Positions 1 to 10,143 of a stretch of DNA of 42,261 bases are shown here, piece by piece (position 1 is the stretch's first letter; the number at the start of each line of letters is the position of its first letter). Origin of the DNA: Tieghemiomyces parasiticus (taxonomy: Eukaryota > Kickxellomycota > Dimargaritomycetes > Dimargaritales > Dimargaritaceae); contig JANBPT010000352.1 of NCBI GenBank assembly GCA_027575765.1, positions 1 through 42,261 of the forward strand, written 5' to 3'. The notes beneath the pieces were generated by a model. The model saw only the letters and a program-made list of their open reading frames with translations. It did no database searches and was not told where the DNA came from. A program made the position numbers and the translations under genes.

Positions 1-756
1 AAGACGGTCCGCATCGACCTCTCGGCCGTTGGAGCCTACTCGGTATCGGCCCATTATGCCAACCAGTCGCTGTCCGATCTGCCTCGTCGTAACGCCGTGA
101 CGGCCCCTGCTATCTTTAGCCAGAGGGTGCTTAATCTCGCTCCTGGTGCGTCCACACCCTGGACCATCACCTTTACCCAGCCTTGGGATCTACCTGACAA
201 AGAACACTGGGTGTACAGCGGTTATATCAATGCCACCGTCATCATAGACAACGCTGTCAACAGCACCATGACTATTCCGTTCCTTGGTTTCAAGGGCGAC
301 TACCGGACCGTCCCGATCCTGCGTCCCAATACTGCTGACTTCCCTTACCTGGGTAGCTCCCAAACTAACGATCGAGTCACCCAGGTAATGAGTGCCAACG
401 CTGCGGGGGTACCGGTTTTTGACATGGTCAAAAACCTTCCCATTGTGACCATCGCCAAGGACCACCCCACCGCCCAGATCCGCGTCTACGCCATTAGCCA
501 GTCCACCGGCAAGCCCTGCTTTGCTCTCGTCGATGGCGTGCTTGACTACGCCCAGCAGAACTTTATCGGCTACCGCCCCACCACCACCTTCACCTGGAGT
601 GGCTATGGATACAACAAGACAAACAAGAGTGATCTGAAGCGTCTGGCCAACGGTATCTACCGCATGAAGGTCACCGCTCTCCGTCCCTTTGGGGACCCGT
701 CCAAGCCATCCGATTTGGATACTTGGACTTCGGGCTTCTTTAAGGTGGCGCGTTAA
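1..756 (+). CDS. Subtilisin-like serine protease, C-terminal part (5' end outside window)
   Basis: The frame is open from base 1 to the TAA at 754-756, so this is the last exon, or part of it, of a longer gene; the Met at 97 is internal. About 251 residues are visible. The segment has the look of the Fn3-like domain that follows the catalytic domain in fungal PA-domain subtilases (minor extracellular protease Vpr/C5a-peptidase type). The cues are a proline-rich beta-strand stretch, then VYSGYI, then a short strand ending IPFLGFKGDYR and a 'P-I-L-x(n)-FP' segment. That order is typical of the family. Such proteases are secreted and degrade extracellular protein. Several N-x-S/T glycosylation sites (for example NATV, NSTM) fit a secreted protein. 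The catalytic Asp, His and Ser lie upstream of the window, so activity cannot be judged. Confidence 0.8.
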   Translation, partial: KTVRIDLSAVGAYSVSAHYANQSLSDLPRRNAVTAPAIFSQRVLNLAPGASTPWTITFTQPWDLPDKEHWVYSGYINATVIIDNAVNSTMTIPFLGFKGDYRTVPILRPNTADFPYLGSSQTNDRVTQVMSANAAGVPVFDMVKNLPIVTIAKDHPTAQIRVYAISQSTGKPCFALVDGVLDYAQQNFIGYRPTTTFTWSGYGYNKTNKSDLKRLANGIYRMKVTALRPFGDPSKPSDLDTWTSGFFKVAR

Positions 757-1478
757 TGGAAGTTTTCGTGGTTTGCAGATTGAATTACTCTTCCTAGGTT
801 TTTGCAATTGGCATTGTCCTTAAGCTTCCTACTGATTTCCATTATATGCATTAAACTATGTGGTAGCCATTGGGTATGGCGGTTTACTAAAATTAGATAG
901 GAATACCTGGTACTCTATGAGGCGCGAGCTTCACTTTCTCGTGTCATGAACGATTGTCTGTAGGGGTGAAGTAGGGGCCGTGTATGTGCTACATTAGCAA
1001 GAGAGAAGATTTGCCACGCGGCAGTATTTTTCTACGCGATTTAATTTCCCAACGAGTCTAGATAAACCAAATGCCCAGGGCTTCTACCCCGCTGCAAGGA
1101 TAATTAGGTGCGACTCCACATTAACTGGCCCGGAGGAGGGGGGAAGAGAATACATCGGTGTATTAGTGAAGGTGATAAATGGATTAGAGAGAGTGCCGAG
1201 TATGGCAATAGAGAATGAGTAAAGCAGCATCAACATGAAAGATGGTGGATAAATTGACGTGAAGGGATGGGTTAAACGGGCATGAGGTTCGGAACGGCAC
1301 GGTACTGTGGGTGGCCGGAGAATACACGTTTAACGGTTTCCAAAGCTGAAAAATAAAGGAAATGATATAGAGACGAGGCAACACAATTCAGAAGCCGCGA
1401 GACGGGAGGGGGCGCGAAAATCAGGCCGAGTATAGGTGGCTAGTGAAAAAGGGGCTGACAGCGTACGGGGCCGAGCAT
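757..1478. other. Convergent intergenic region, protease tail to CDC3
   Basis: This holds the 3' flanks of two genes that point towards each other. It is AT-richer than the flanking genes. I see no supported gene, tRNA or repeat in it. Confidence 0.6.
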
Positions 1479-2905
1479 TTACTTGAAACCGAAACCCTTC
1501 TTGACCTTGCGGTCGGGAGTAGTGGGACGCAGGCTGACCTCGAGACGGCGCCGCTTCTCGTCGAGGTCGAGGCGTTGCTTCTCAAGGGTGACCTTCATCT
1601 CCTTGTGGCGGGCATAGAGTTCCTCCTCGGATTGCTTGAGCTTCTGCTCCTTCTCCTGGACCTTCTGCTGGAACACGGCATGCATTTCAGCCTCCATCTT
1701 CTGCATCTTGACCTCGTGCAGACGACGCTCCTCCTCCATCTGGAGCACGGGGTTGTACTCGCGGAACACCGCGTTGTCCTGGATCTTACCCAGGGACAGG
1801 AGCTTGGCCGTGCGGTAGTTCTCGTACAGGACCAGATTGGTGTGATCCTTGAGCTCCTCCATGTGGGTGCGGATAAGCATCTGGCGCAGCTTGACAAAGT
1901 CGTTGTGCTCCTCGTTATCCACTTCGATCACGCCCCAGGGGTACTTGCGCCCGCGGACGGTGCGGCCGTCAACTGTGGTCACGTCGCGGTTGCTGCCCAC
2001 GATGGCGAATGGGATCTTATCATGGATCTCACGGTTCTCGGCCACTGTCTCCGGGTCATCGAAGGAGTCCGACAGCGGCCGGAAAATCTGGATGTTGTGT
2101 TGGGCAATGTCGGCCAACACGCGCACCTTGAAGGTGGCCACCTCGTCCTCGGTCAGGGTGTCGGATTTGGCGATAACCGGGATCAGGTTGACCTTGGTGT
2201 GCAGGCGTTTCATAAACTCAATATCAATGGAGCGCAAAGAGTGGCCCGTGGGGGCGATGAAGTAGATGCACGCGTGAACGCGGCTGTCCACGAATTTGGT
2301 GCGGTTGGCACGGGTCTCCTGGGCCAGGTATGAGTCGAAACGAGACTCAATGTCCATGAGGATAGGCTTCCAGCTTTCCTCGTTGTTGATAAAGTCTCCG
2401 AACCCAGGGGTGTCCACAACGGTGAGTCGCAGCTTGACCCCGCTCTCCTGGATGTCGGCACTAATGTTCTGGATGGCGACGGTCTTGGGGGACTCGACCG
2501 AGGGCGGTACCTCCTCCTTCTCGGGGATAAGAGCGGAGTTAAAGAGGGTATTGACCATGGTGGACTTGCCCATACCAGACTCGCCGACCACCATCACCAC
2601 AAACTGGAACCCGCGCTTGACGGAGCGCCGATGCACCTGATTGGGCAGGTTGGCGAACCCGACAGTACCTTTGAGCGTTTTCTTCATCATAGTTGGAATA
2701 GGGGTCTGGTAGGGTATGATATCAGATGGGCGATGGTGTCAGTTTAAATGGGGCGGTTAGAAGGAGCGTTAGCCGCGGGAATCTTTACACCATGCGCCAG
2801 TTTAATCTTAGTAGAGGTGTCAAACGGCAAGGGCCGTCTCTAGCACCGGGGTTGGCAGTGGAGCTGTCTGCCAACGCTATTGACACTTACTTTGGGGAGG
2901 GGCAT
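1479..2905 (-). CDS. CDC3: Septin Cdc3 (AspB/SEPT7-like), two exons
   Basis: Septins are GTP-binding proteins that polymerise into filaments at septa, bud or branch sites and hyphal tips. Proposed exons on the minus strand are 2905-2891 (ATG CCC CTC CCC AAA) and 2705-1479, giving 413 residues. The 185-nt intron (2890-2706) has a GTAAGT donor, a CTGAT branch-like site and a TACCAG acceptor, all in phase 0. Without it, translation would start at 2690 and lose 10 residues. Motifs in the 413-residue numbering are P-loop GESGMGKST (46-54), G3 DTPGFGD (103-109) and G4 AKSD (184-187). These are followed by the septin unique element around WGVIEVDNEEH and LYENYR. The C-terminal quarter is charged coiled coil (QEKEQKLKQSEEELYARHKEMK), as in Cdc3 and unlike Cdc10. 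The opening VGFANLPNQVHRRSVKRGF is Cdc3-group. The ortholog call is strong; the first exon is inferred. Confidence 0.93.
2706..2890 (-). other. Intron of CDC3 (proposed)
   Basis: Donor GTAAGT begins at 2890 and acceptor CAG ends at 2706 on the minus strand. A CTGAT branch-like pentamer lies about 15 nt before the acceptor. Phase 0 on both sides joins the five-residue start (MPLPK) to TPIPTMMKK. An in-frame TGA within the intron, just upstream of the acceptor, excludes read-through from further upstream. Confidence 0.7.
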
Positions 2906-5900
2906 ATCTAGAAGTTGGTGAATGAGTGGGTAATCAAAGGCAGAGGGCGCAAGCGAAGGTAAGTATAGTTAGCCCACATCGCAGTATTCAAGGTCGATAG
3001 ACGATAAAGCCGACGTCACCTTGTGAACAAAACCGGGTCACAACGCCTGCCAAACTCCTTGGGGGCCGTTCACGACGGCAAGAACCCAGAAAGCCAGGTG
3101 GCGACCTACGCAATCGCGGGACAACCCCCAACCCAGAGTCCTAATCCATCCCTCGTTCCAGGCGGGCCTGCCGTGGCGAATCAAGACAGTGTCTGGGGTT
3201 TTGACATAGTGAAAGCGGAAGGTTGGGATAGAAGCGCAAGTAGAGCGAGATGACTTACCGGGCGCTGGTTGCATCATCGGGTCCGTAAAAAGAAGAGGCA
3301 AGGGAGATTCAGTGGCAGGTCACTGTGCAACTCCCTAGTAGTATGCTGGGAGTGTGTGTGTAGGTAGGTAGGTAGGCGGGTGTTGAGAAAAGAGAGCCAA
3401 AGAGGGTAGCAGCTGGGGCCGTTTCAACGCGAGAGGGACAGTAGTGGGCGGGAGGCTCAGGTCGGAGATTATCACGGGAGGGTTAGATAAAATGGGTAAA
3501 GATGAAAGTACAAGAAAGCAAACGAAGGCTCAGCTAAGGATCCGGCTGGACATATCGACTCGGCCAACGTCCAGGCGCTGGTCAGCTCGACGTAGATAGT
3601 TCAAGTCGTGCTCCGGTAGCCCGCAAAAAAATTCAAAGCCAAGCGGAGACAGGAGAACGAAACCTTCACCTATGTAGAAAGGGACTCGGTGCGAAGGAGT
3701 GACGTTGCTGTGCAGCTATGTGTAGGGAGTGAGCAAGACCACAGCCCTAAAGACACAATAATGTTAAGGGGGCCACGGGGACTACTGAATCGTCCAGGGT
3801 CGGCGGCCTAGGTACTCTAACGAAGCACAGCCGGCGATGGGGAAAGGGGCGTTGGGTTGAGGGATGCATATCCGCGGAGACCATCATGGGTGGTGCCTGG
3901 GGGGTTGGACTAATCGACGAACGTAACCGGGGCTCCACTGGCTCTCACTACAACCCCCAAGGGTGCAACACCCCGATTTGGCGTCGTGTGATTACCTAGG
4001 CTTGCCAGGGAGGGAGGGGTTGGCCGCTTAGGGATGAAAAGGGGGATTGTAAAGTGAAGAACAGGAGTGGCCGAAACGTGGTCCTAGACTGGTCAAGCGC
4101 AGCTCGTAAGGCAGTGGCTTACCGGTATTTTGGCCAGGTAACCCAACAACATGAAAAGGAGAGAAAATGGTCAATCAGGCCAAAACAGTGCGCCAAACTA
4201 ACCCATGGCTACTAACGGCCAGTGATACCGCAGGGGACCAAAAAAGGGTACTCTTTCGGACCTAACCTGTCCATGGCGCTATTAAATGGGCACGCAAAGG
4301 TCAAGTCGAATGGCCTGTACAGCAGACACCTGTTCTTAACAAAGTAGCAAAATTGACTCAGATACCTACCCGAGGTAAAATGGCGGTGGGTACTATGTAT
4401 AGCTGCTTCCTGTGCCATAAATGTGAGCTGTGCAGAGACCTCACACGGCGCTTGCTCAGTCCCCGGTCATAGCAGAAAAGGCCTCACCGGCGAGATGCGG
4501 TAGGATTATTTATCTAAACCAGGCGATCCCGTTCTGGTATGCCACAGGTAGGAATAAGTGGGCAGGCGAGGTGGTAGAAAACCAGGCCACGCAGTGGTTT
4601 ATTTCAAGCGGCGTATTTCATTTGGCTGAAGGATACTATTGAGTTAGGGGCAGCGCGCCTCGGAGATTCAATGGCACATAGTGACTGGCGCTTTATTGAT
4701 AGCTATATTCTGCCCCGTATGGTACCGCCAGCTCATTACCCATGGCCAGTCAAGGCCAGTCTAGTAAAATGTGTCTGGTCTCTGTAATGCGAGTGAGGGT
4801 GCCTCTCCGTGCAATAGTCAGCATGTACCTCATGGTAGAAGTCTGGTTATTAAATGCTCTAGTGGGGAAAGCAATGGCGTAGAAGTGTTATCGAAGCCAT
4901 TTGGTCAAAGTATAGTGAGAGTATGGTAGAGCATCTTCTCGGGACCAGGGGTTTGCACGAGATATCGTGTGTCTGTTCAACTATCTCAATGTCCCGACTA
5001 TTTACCCTCGCAAGTTAGGGAGACCTACTCACCAGCCTTGCCACCTCCTAAACTCCCACGACCGGATTGGCTCCGAGTAGGATCGAACTGGTCTGGTGTT
5101 ACCATGTATATGTACAAGGTAGCAAATAATTGACCCTTCGCCTGCTGGTCGATCGTTGGTAAGCGTTTAGATGAACCGTGTCATCCACTTTTGACCGTTA
5201 TGGCTGAGGATGCAAGTCAAATGTGGCCTCAATTCTCTATTCTCCTGGTGCACTGAGCACGCCTCATCATGGTCATAAAGTGTATTCACTAGTACACCCC
5301 GCCGCAGCAATCAACTTGATGCAACGTTTCCACTGAGACACTTTAACTCCTCGCTGAAGCTTATCTAAAAATGCAATTGATATAGCCACGATGTGAACTG
5401 AGATCGTTGACCGGGCCAATAGTTTACTATGAGGTTCGGGCGTGGCCTGGGCAGGAAAGTATACAAGCTCTTCTTGCCTAGTAGTTAAATATCCCAGTGT
5501 GTCATATATATGTACCTAAATTGCTGTCAGCCTTCTGCTACCCGCCATTGGGAAGGGAATAAATTTAATACAATTGACTGCGTGATTTGGTTTGGCTTAC
5601 TGGAGCTCGCAGTCTAAAAGTAGGAGGGTGCCATCAGGCTATCTTCACAGATTAATCGCTTGACTGGGTGTCATGGCTATGAAGTACCCAAAAAATATAG
5701 AGTAACGTCGATGCATACCAGCCTTACTGGCGACAACAGCTAGAGCTTGGCTTGCTACATAAGTTGGCCGAGATACGTACCCTGGGCGTATTGATATAGC
5801 GTCACCACTACATAATGAGGATAGGGGATTCGGCAAGGGTTTTGGCGACGCCAGTAAGGCGAGATCGCCCGTAAACCCAGGGTAACTTTTGCTTAAGATA

Positions 5901-7737
5901 AAGGGACCGGCGCCTGTCGATGATCAGGCTAAGTGCGTCCCATAAAAAATGGGGAATACGCCGGCTATGATGTTTAGAGTGCCTGTCTTTTTGCCGGGCT
6001 CGCTGATTCAATCTCTTTCTACAACTTACGGCACGTACGGTGCGTTTCATTTAGAAACGAAGACCCAAAATAAATCACTCCCCTGGTAAGATGTTAAGCC
6101 AGGGTTGTATCGAGTCAGCATATGGCGACTGGACAATATCTTGCCCGCCCGCTGGACACTCATTAGTTCCCTTACCGCTAGCTGCATGACCTCTGCCTGG
6201 TTGAATCCCGGGTAGTGAAGTGAGTCACAGGTGAAATCGACCGGTGTAATATTTTTTGCCACGGCCATGTCGGTATTGACGGCGAACGTACTCTGGAGAG
6301 CTGATATGGTGCAACCGTAACATGCTCCATCCGAGATTCAAGATCATGAATATGCCTGTCGCTATGATGATTACAGAAAATACCATAGAGATACAAGCAT
6401 TCGCGCTACCGAACATTAGTGGTCATAGGGACTTCAGTGACAGCTAGCCTTCGACATACTGCTACGCCCTCCCTCATGTGACCCCCGTTACCCTTCCATC
6501 CTCGATCTTGTGGCTCGATACTTCGCAAACCCGCATCCTTTTATTGCTAATGGACAAATTACTTAATCTCACTAGCTTTGTCTTCCTTTTTGCGTGATCT
6601 TAAGTGAGTGATTACCCTGAAAATTTGAATCGCTCAGGCTTCCAGTCAACCTACCGAATACTGGGGTGACGTCTAATGCCGCTTATGGTTTGGTTATAAT
6701 CAATGCTCAAACTTCATAATAAGCATAATTCCTGGCAATATAAACAACCTTGGCGGCACCAAAAATATCTACAACGCGGATGATACCACCAGCATTTTAC
6801 GGGCCGCCTCCCCCAACAACAGCAAGTAATCCCTAGCTTGAAAATTCCAGCCCAGAAATCCGCCCCCTGGCCACCAGCCAGTCCTCGCGTATGGGAATTG
6901 TACTCATCGTCAACAGACTTCTAGTGGCCTTAGCATAAGCCTCAGAGGCCTACTAGGGTATTATGCAGGAAGTTGGTATACCCAAGGTGGGCTGTGACTA
7001 CAGTAGATACCCCAAGTTTATAACCTGACTCGTGCGCACAATTGTGTGCAATGCGAATGTGACCTTCCAGGCCCGCAAGTGCTTCCCACATTTCAGGGTA
7101 AAGCTTTTTTATTGCCATGCTGTACGGTTATCTCGAACACAAGTTGGGTATTACACGTGAGTCATATTTAAAGCGGACCAACTGGCCAGTGCATCGCACT
7201 ACTTACTTTACCCCCACACGTCGCTTTTGCTACTGACAACGCCACGAGCGCTGACTCGAGTTTTCTATTAAGGGTACTCTAGAGGACCACTGACGCCGGG
7301 TCACTACCCTATGGCCCCCAGCTATCCTAGGCGTCTACGTTCCCAGGAAGTATTATAGCCCACTGAGGTGCTTCCAGGAACACACTCACATCAGCCTAGA
7401 TCCGGCCGTTACTTGGGGCTGGGCCGGTGTCGAGATTGCCGCCACCGTAGTCGATCCCACCATGCCTAGGGGATTGGTAATTAAGACGGGTATGGTCCCA
7501 TTGAAGAAAATCGCCATGGCCCTCACAATCCATGCAGCCAACTATAAAATCGCCTGTCACCCTACCGCTTGCTACTTTGCCCGGTGCTGTATCTTAGTCG
7601 TTAAGTTTTGGCAGCTGAAACTACCCCCCCCCATATAATTGCCCACAATGGGCCCCAGCGTGCCTTGTTGAGTCTTGGGTGCCCACTAGCAAGCTGTGCC
7701 GTGTAGCCGCTCTTCGTACGGATACTTTGGCCTAGCA
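2906..7737. other. Long gene-poor stretch
   Basis: About 4.8 kb upstream of CDC3 without a gene I can support. Open frames here are short, mostly begin at non-ATG codons, and have mixed composition typical of chance frames. Local features are a TAGG tetranucleotide run near 3359-3376 and a 9-C run at 7624-7632. I saw no long direct or inverted repeats, no LTR boundaries and no transposase or reverse transcriptase motif. Confidence 0.5.
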
Positions 7738-7938
7738 GCGGTCGGCGCTGTCCGTAGCGGCCTGGTACTTATGAAGCTGAGCGGTTGCGGCTCCCTTCTG
7801 ACTAGTCTGCAGCATCTCGTCGTCAATTACCCTGACCTAACTTCCATGCGGGTTAAAGAGCTATTCGCCAGGTTTAAGGCTGTGGGCGAAGGTCGCATCG
7901 TGGTGGCCGATTATGCCCCATCGACGCAACCCACTTAG
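7738..7938 (+). pseudogene. Coding-like island, possible gene remnant or last exon
   Basis: The frame reads without a stop from a CTAGCAG acceptor-like site (ending at 7737) to a TAG at 7936-7938. The first ATG in this frame is at 7771. The composition is GC-richer than its surroundings, and the product reads like real protein: a Leu-rich stretch, then NYPDLTSMRVKELFARFKAV and a hydrophobic IVVADY near the end. No partner exon could be found upstream, where all frames are broken. It may be the surviving 3' exon of a decayed gene or an exon of an unrecognised spliced gene. I do not recognise a family. Confidence 0.22.
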
Positions 7939-8671
7939 GCCAGGGCCCCATTTGCGATGGAGCGGGAAAGTGGGCGGGGAGGGGTTAGCTAGGGCCCTGC
8001 TCCTCTAGACGTATCCAATTGTCATTAGCCGAGAACTAAGCTTCAACCGACCCGGATGGCTTTAACCTCTATCGCTTCTCATTGTCGTTAGGCTTTCCGC
8101 GTAGCATCTAAAGGCTCAATCATATGACTGCAAGCCAGCTACCGCTAGGAATAATATAGTACATCTTAACCAGAAATTCGTCTTGGTTTCGACCACCCAT
8201 TAAATAAGGGCAACTCGAATACCACAGTTTCTTTAGTTCTGCAGTTCCCCCCCCCCGGGTTGATACGGAATTCCGTCAAGAGAATGTGGCGTGATTGTAT
8301 CCAATTGGTTGATCAGCGTCTTACTCTATCAGCAACCTAAATACGTATCTCCACATGTCCATCGGCATCCACTAGCAACTGGCCTGAGCTACCTGGGAGT
8401 AGGCATGCTAACTATCCCCTTGACCAATCAATCTCACCCCACCCCTTCAAGGCAGCAGCAGTAGTCCAGAAGGGTAAGACGCACGCTTTGGAGGGGCAGG
8501 GCTGGTCCCTTGAGCAGTGAGTGTGTAACGCTCACTCGGCTTGGAGTAACCCCCCACCCTGTTGCAATCAAACGTGCTCGACCCGGCCACATCCAAATAC
8601 CATAGAAGGCTTCAAGACCCCCCCCCTCGACGACAACAGGCCACCTTATCCTCTCGCCGCTTGCTGGCTTT
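7939..8671. other. Intergenic upstream of CBR1
   Basis: No gene is supported here. It contains poly(C) runs at 8247-8256 (10 C) and 8618-8626 (9 C). The frame of the downstream reductase is open back to about 8562 but has no ATG there and encodes no conserved sequence, so I treat it as leader. Confidence 0.5.
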
Positions 8672-8680
8672 TATATATAA
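8672..8680 (+). promoter_or_regulatory. TATA-like element of CBR1
   Basis: TTATATATAA lies about 135 nt upstream of the ATG at 8814 and is followed by a C/T-rich leader, the usual arrangement for a fungal core promoter. Function is inferred from position and sequence only. Confidence 0.4.
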
Positions 8681-8813
8681 TTTATTCCCTAACTTTACCC
8701 ATACCCTCACCTTTGACCCCGGGTTACTACCTTCACAAGAACCACGCCTCACCTTCCTTCTTCAGCCCCTTACCACCTTTCTGCAATCCCCGTTTTTACC
8801 TCCTGTGAAGACC

Positions 8814-9638
8814 ATGTACGCCATCACCGTCATTTTCCTGATCGCCATCGGGGTGGTGTACCTCATGACCCGCCCGCGGGCGCGTAAGCCAGTTCTGGAC
8901 CCCAAGGAATTTCGCGACTTCCCTCTGATCAAGAAGACCGTTATTTCGCACAACACGGCCGTGTACCGCTTTGCGCTCCCACAGTCGACTGACGTATTGG
9001 GGCTGCCCATCGGTCACCACATCCGGGTGCGAGCGCACATTGACGGCAAGGACGTGGTCCGTAGCTACACACCCATCAGTTCCGACGACGACGCCCAGGG
9101 CTACTTTGACGTGCTCATTAAGACGTACCCGGAAGGCCGGATCTCCAAGGTGTTTAGTGAACTGACCCTCGGTGATACTATCAGCGTCAGCGGTCCTAAA
9201 GGTCGGTTCGAGTACCGGCCCAACGCCTACAGTGCCCTAGGGTTCATCGCCGGCGGTACCGGTATCTCGCCCGTCGTTGCGATCGTCAAGGCTGTGCTCA
9301 AGAACCCGGCCGATAAGACCCACCTGAGTCTCATCTTTGCCAATGTGAATGAAGAGGATATCCTGCTTCGGCAGGAGCTGGACGAACTGCAGGCCGCCCA
9401 CGATAATCTGACGGTGCACTACGTACTCAACAACCCACCCGAGAAATGGAATGGTAGCGTCGGTTTCGTCAGCGAGGACATGATCCGTAAGCACCTGCCA
9501 GCCCCCGCTGCCGACGTCAAGGTCCTTATGTGTGGCCCGCCGCCCATGATGGCCGCCATGGGTAAACATTGCGAGGCCATCGGCTTCGACAAGCCCCGTA
9601 CCGTATCCAAAGCCGAAGACCAAGTGTTCATGTTTTAA
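8814..9638 (+). CDS. CBR1: NADH-cytochrome b5 reductase
   Basis: This FAD flavoprotein passes electrons from NADH to cytochrome b5 for fatty-acid desaturation, sterol synthesis and similar reactions at the ER or outer mitochondrial membrane. The 274-residue product is single-exon and close to the usual length. Residues 2-18 form a hydrophobic N-terminal anchor, followed by a basic RPRARK patch. The FAD-binding R-x-Y-[ST] motif is RSYT at 83-86, with a second flavin-domain motif GPKGRF at 127-132. The NADH-binding domain has GGTGISP (147-153) and CGPPPM (240-245). The C-terminus VFMF is typical of the family. I chose the ATG at 8814 because it starts directly at the membrane anchor; in-frame codons upstream lack an ATG and conserved sequence. 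All motifs are intact. Confidence 0.95.
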   Translation: MYAITVIFLIAIGVVYLMTRPRARKPVLDPKEFRDFPLIKKTVISHNTAVYRFALPQSTDVLGLPIGHHIRVRAHIDGKDVVRSYTPISSDDDAQGYFDVLIKTYPEGRISKVFSELTLGDTISVSGPKGRFEYRPNAYSALGFIAGGTGISPVVAIVKAVLKNPADKTHLSLIFANVNEEDILLRQELDELQAAHDNLTVHYVLNNPPEKWNGSVGFVSEDMIRKHLPAPAADVKVLMCGPPPMMAAMGKHCEAIGFDKPRTVSKAEDQVFMF

Positions 9639-10143
9639 GTTTAATTTAGACTTACCTCTTCTCGTGGGTATTTAAAGGGCGTTAGCCATTCTTCACACTA
9701 GGTATCCCAGGTTCGAGTATTAACATAATTCACCGCAAATATAAGGGGTGTTTACGCACCGAAGAGGCGAGTGGCGTATAGGATGGAAGAGCATGGTCGA
9801 TTTATAGTGTATGTTTGCCATGTAGACATGAAAGGTTCTGCATTATAACACATCTCGAGATGGCACTTACGGTGAAGGCGAATTGACAGCATAGGTCAGG
9901 GTAGATGTCCGGGCTGTTCTGTACGAATAAACCAATCGTTATTAATAACAAAGTTGCATGGTATCTAGGTAGATGAGCGTAAGAGGCGAAAGCATGGGCG
10001 GCATGGGTAGTAATAGTATACAGGTTGGTTGGTGGGAATAAATGAGGCGTCGTGGGCCTACAGGAAAAGCCATCCGGTCGGAGGGAGGGGTGGATGATGT
10101 GGCTAAACAATCGATTAAAAGTCGTACATATACGCAGGTGGCG
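9639..10143. other. Convergent intergenic region, CBR1 to MPND-like gene
   Basis: This holds the 3' flanks of two convergent genes. It is AT-richer than the coding parts, and no gene or RNA is recognised in it. Confidence 0.6.

Noticed and set aside
1443..2333. 296-residue plus-strand frame
   Set aside because: It is the antisense shadow of the CDC3 septin; its Leu/Val/His-rich composition has no domain and the septin on the other strand has all its motifs.
3258..3281. Possible first CDC3 exon ending in a GTAAGT donor (MMQPAP)
   Set aside because: The phase does not fit the only good acceptor at 2706, and the frame that would fit contains a TGA. The exon at 2891-2905 joins in phase.
2906..7737. 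Possible transposon or virus-derived insertion in the long gap
   Set aside because: No terminal repeats, no target duplication visible, and no transposase, integrase or polymerase motif in any frame.
8562..8813. 84-codon N-terminal extension of cytochrome b5 reductase
   Set aside because: It has no ATG, a Pro/Leu/Phe-rich chance composition and includes the TATA element and a poly(C) run. The membrane anchor starts at 8814.
9700..9730. tRNA T-loop-like GGTTCGAGT
   Set aside because: No pairing stem, anticodon arm or acceptor stem around it. Similar TTCGA words near 19237 and 40125 failed the same test.
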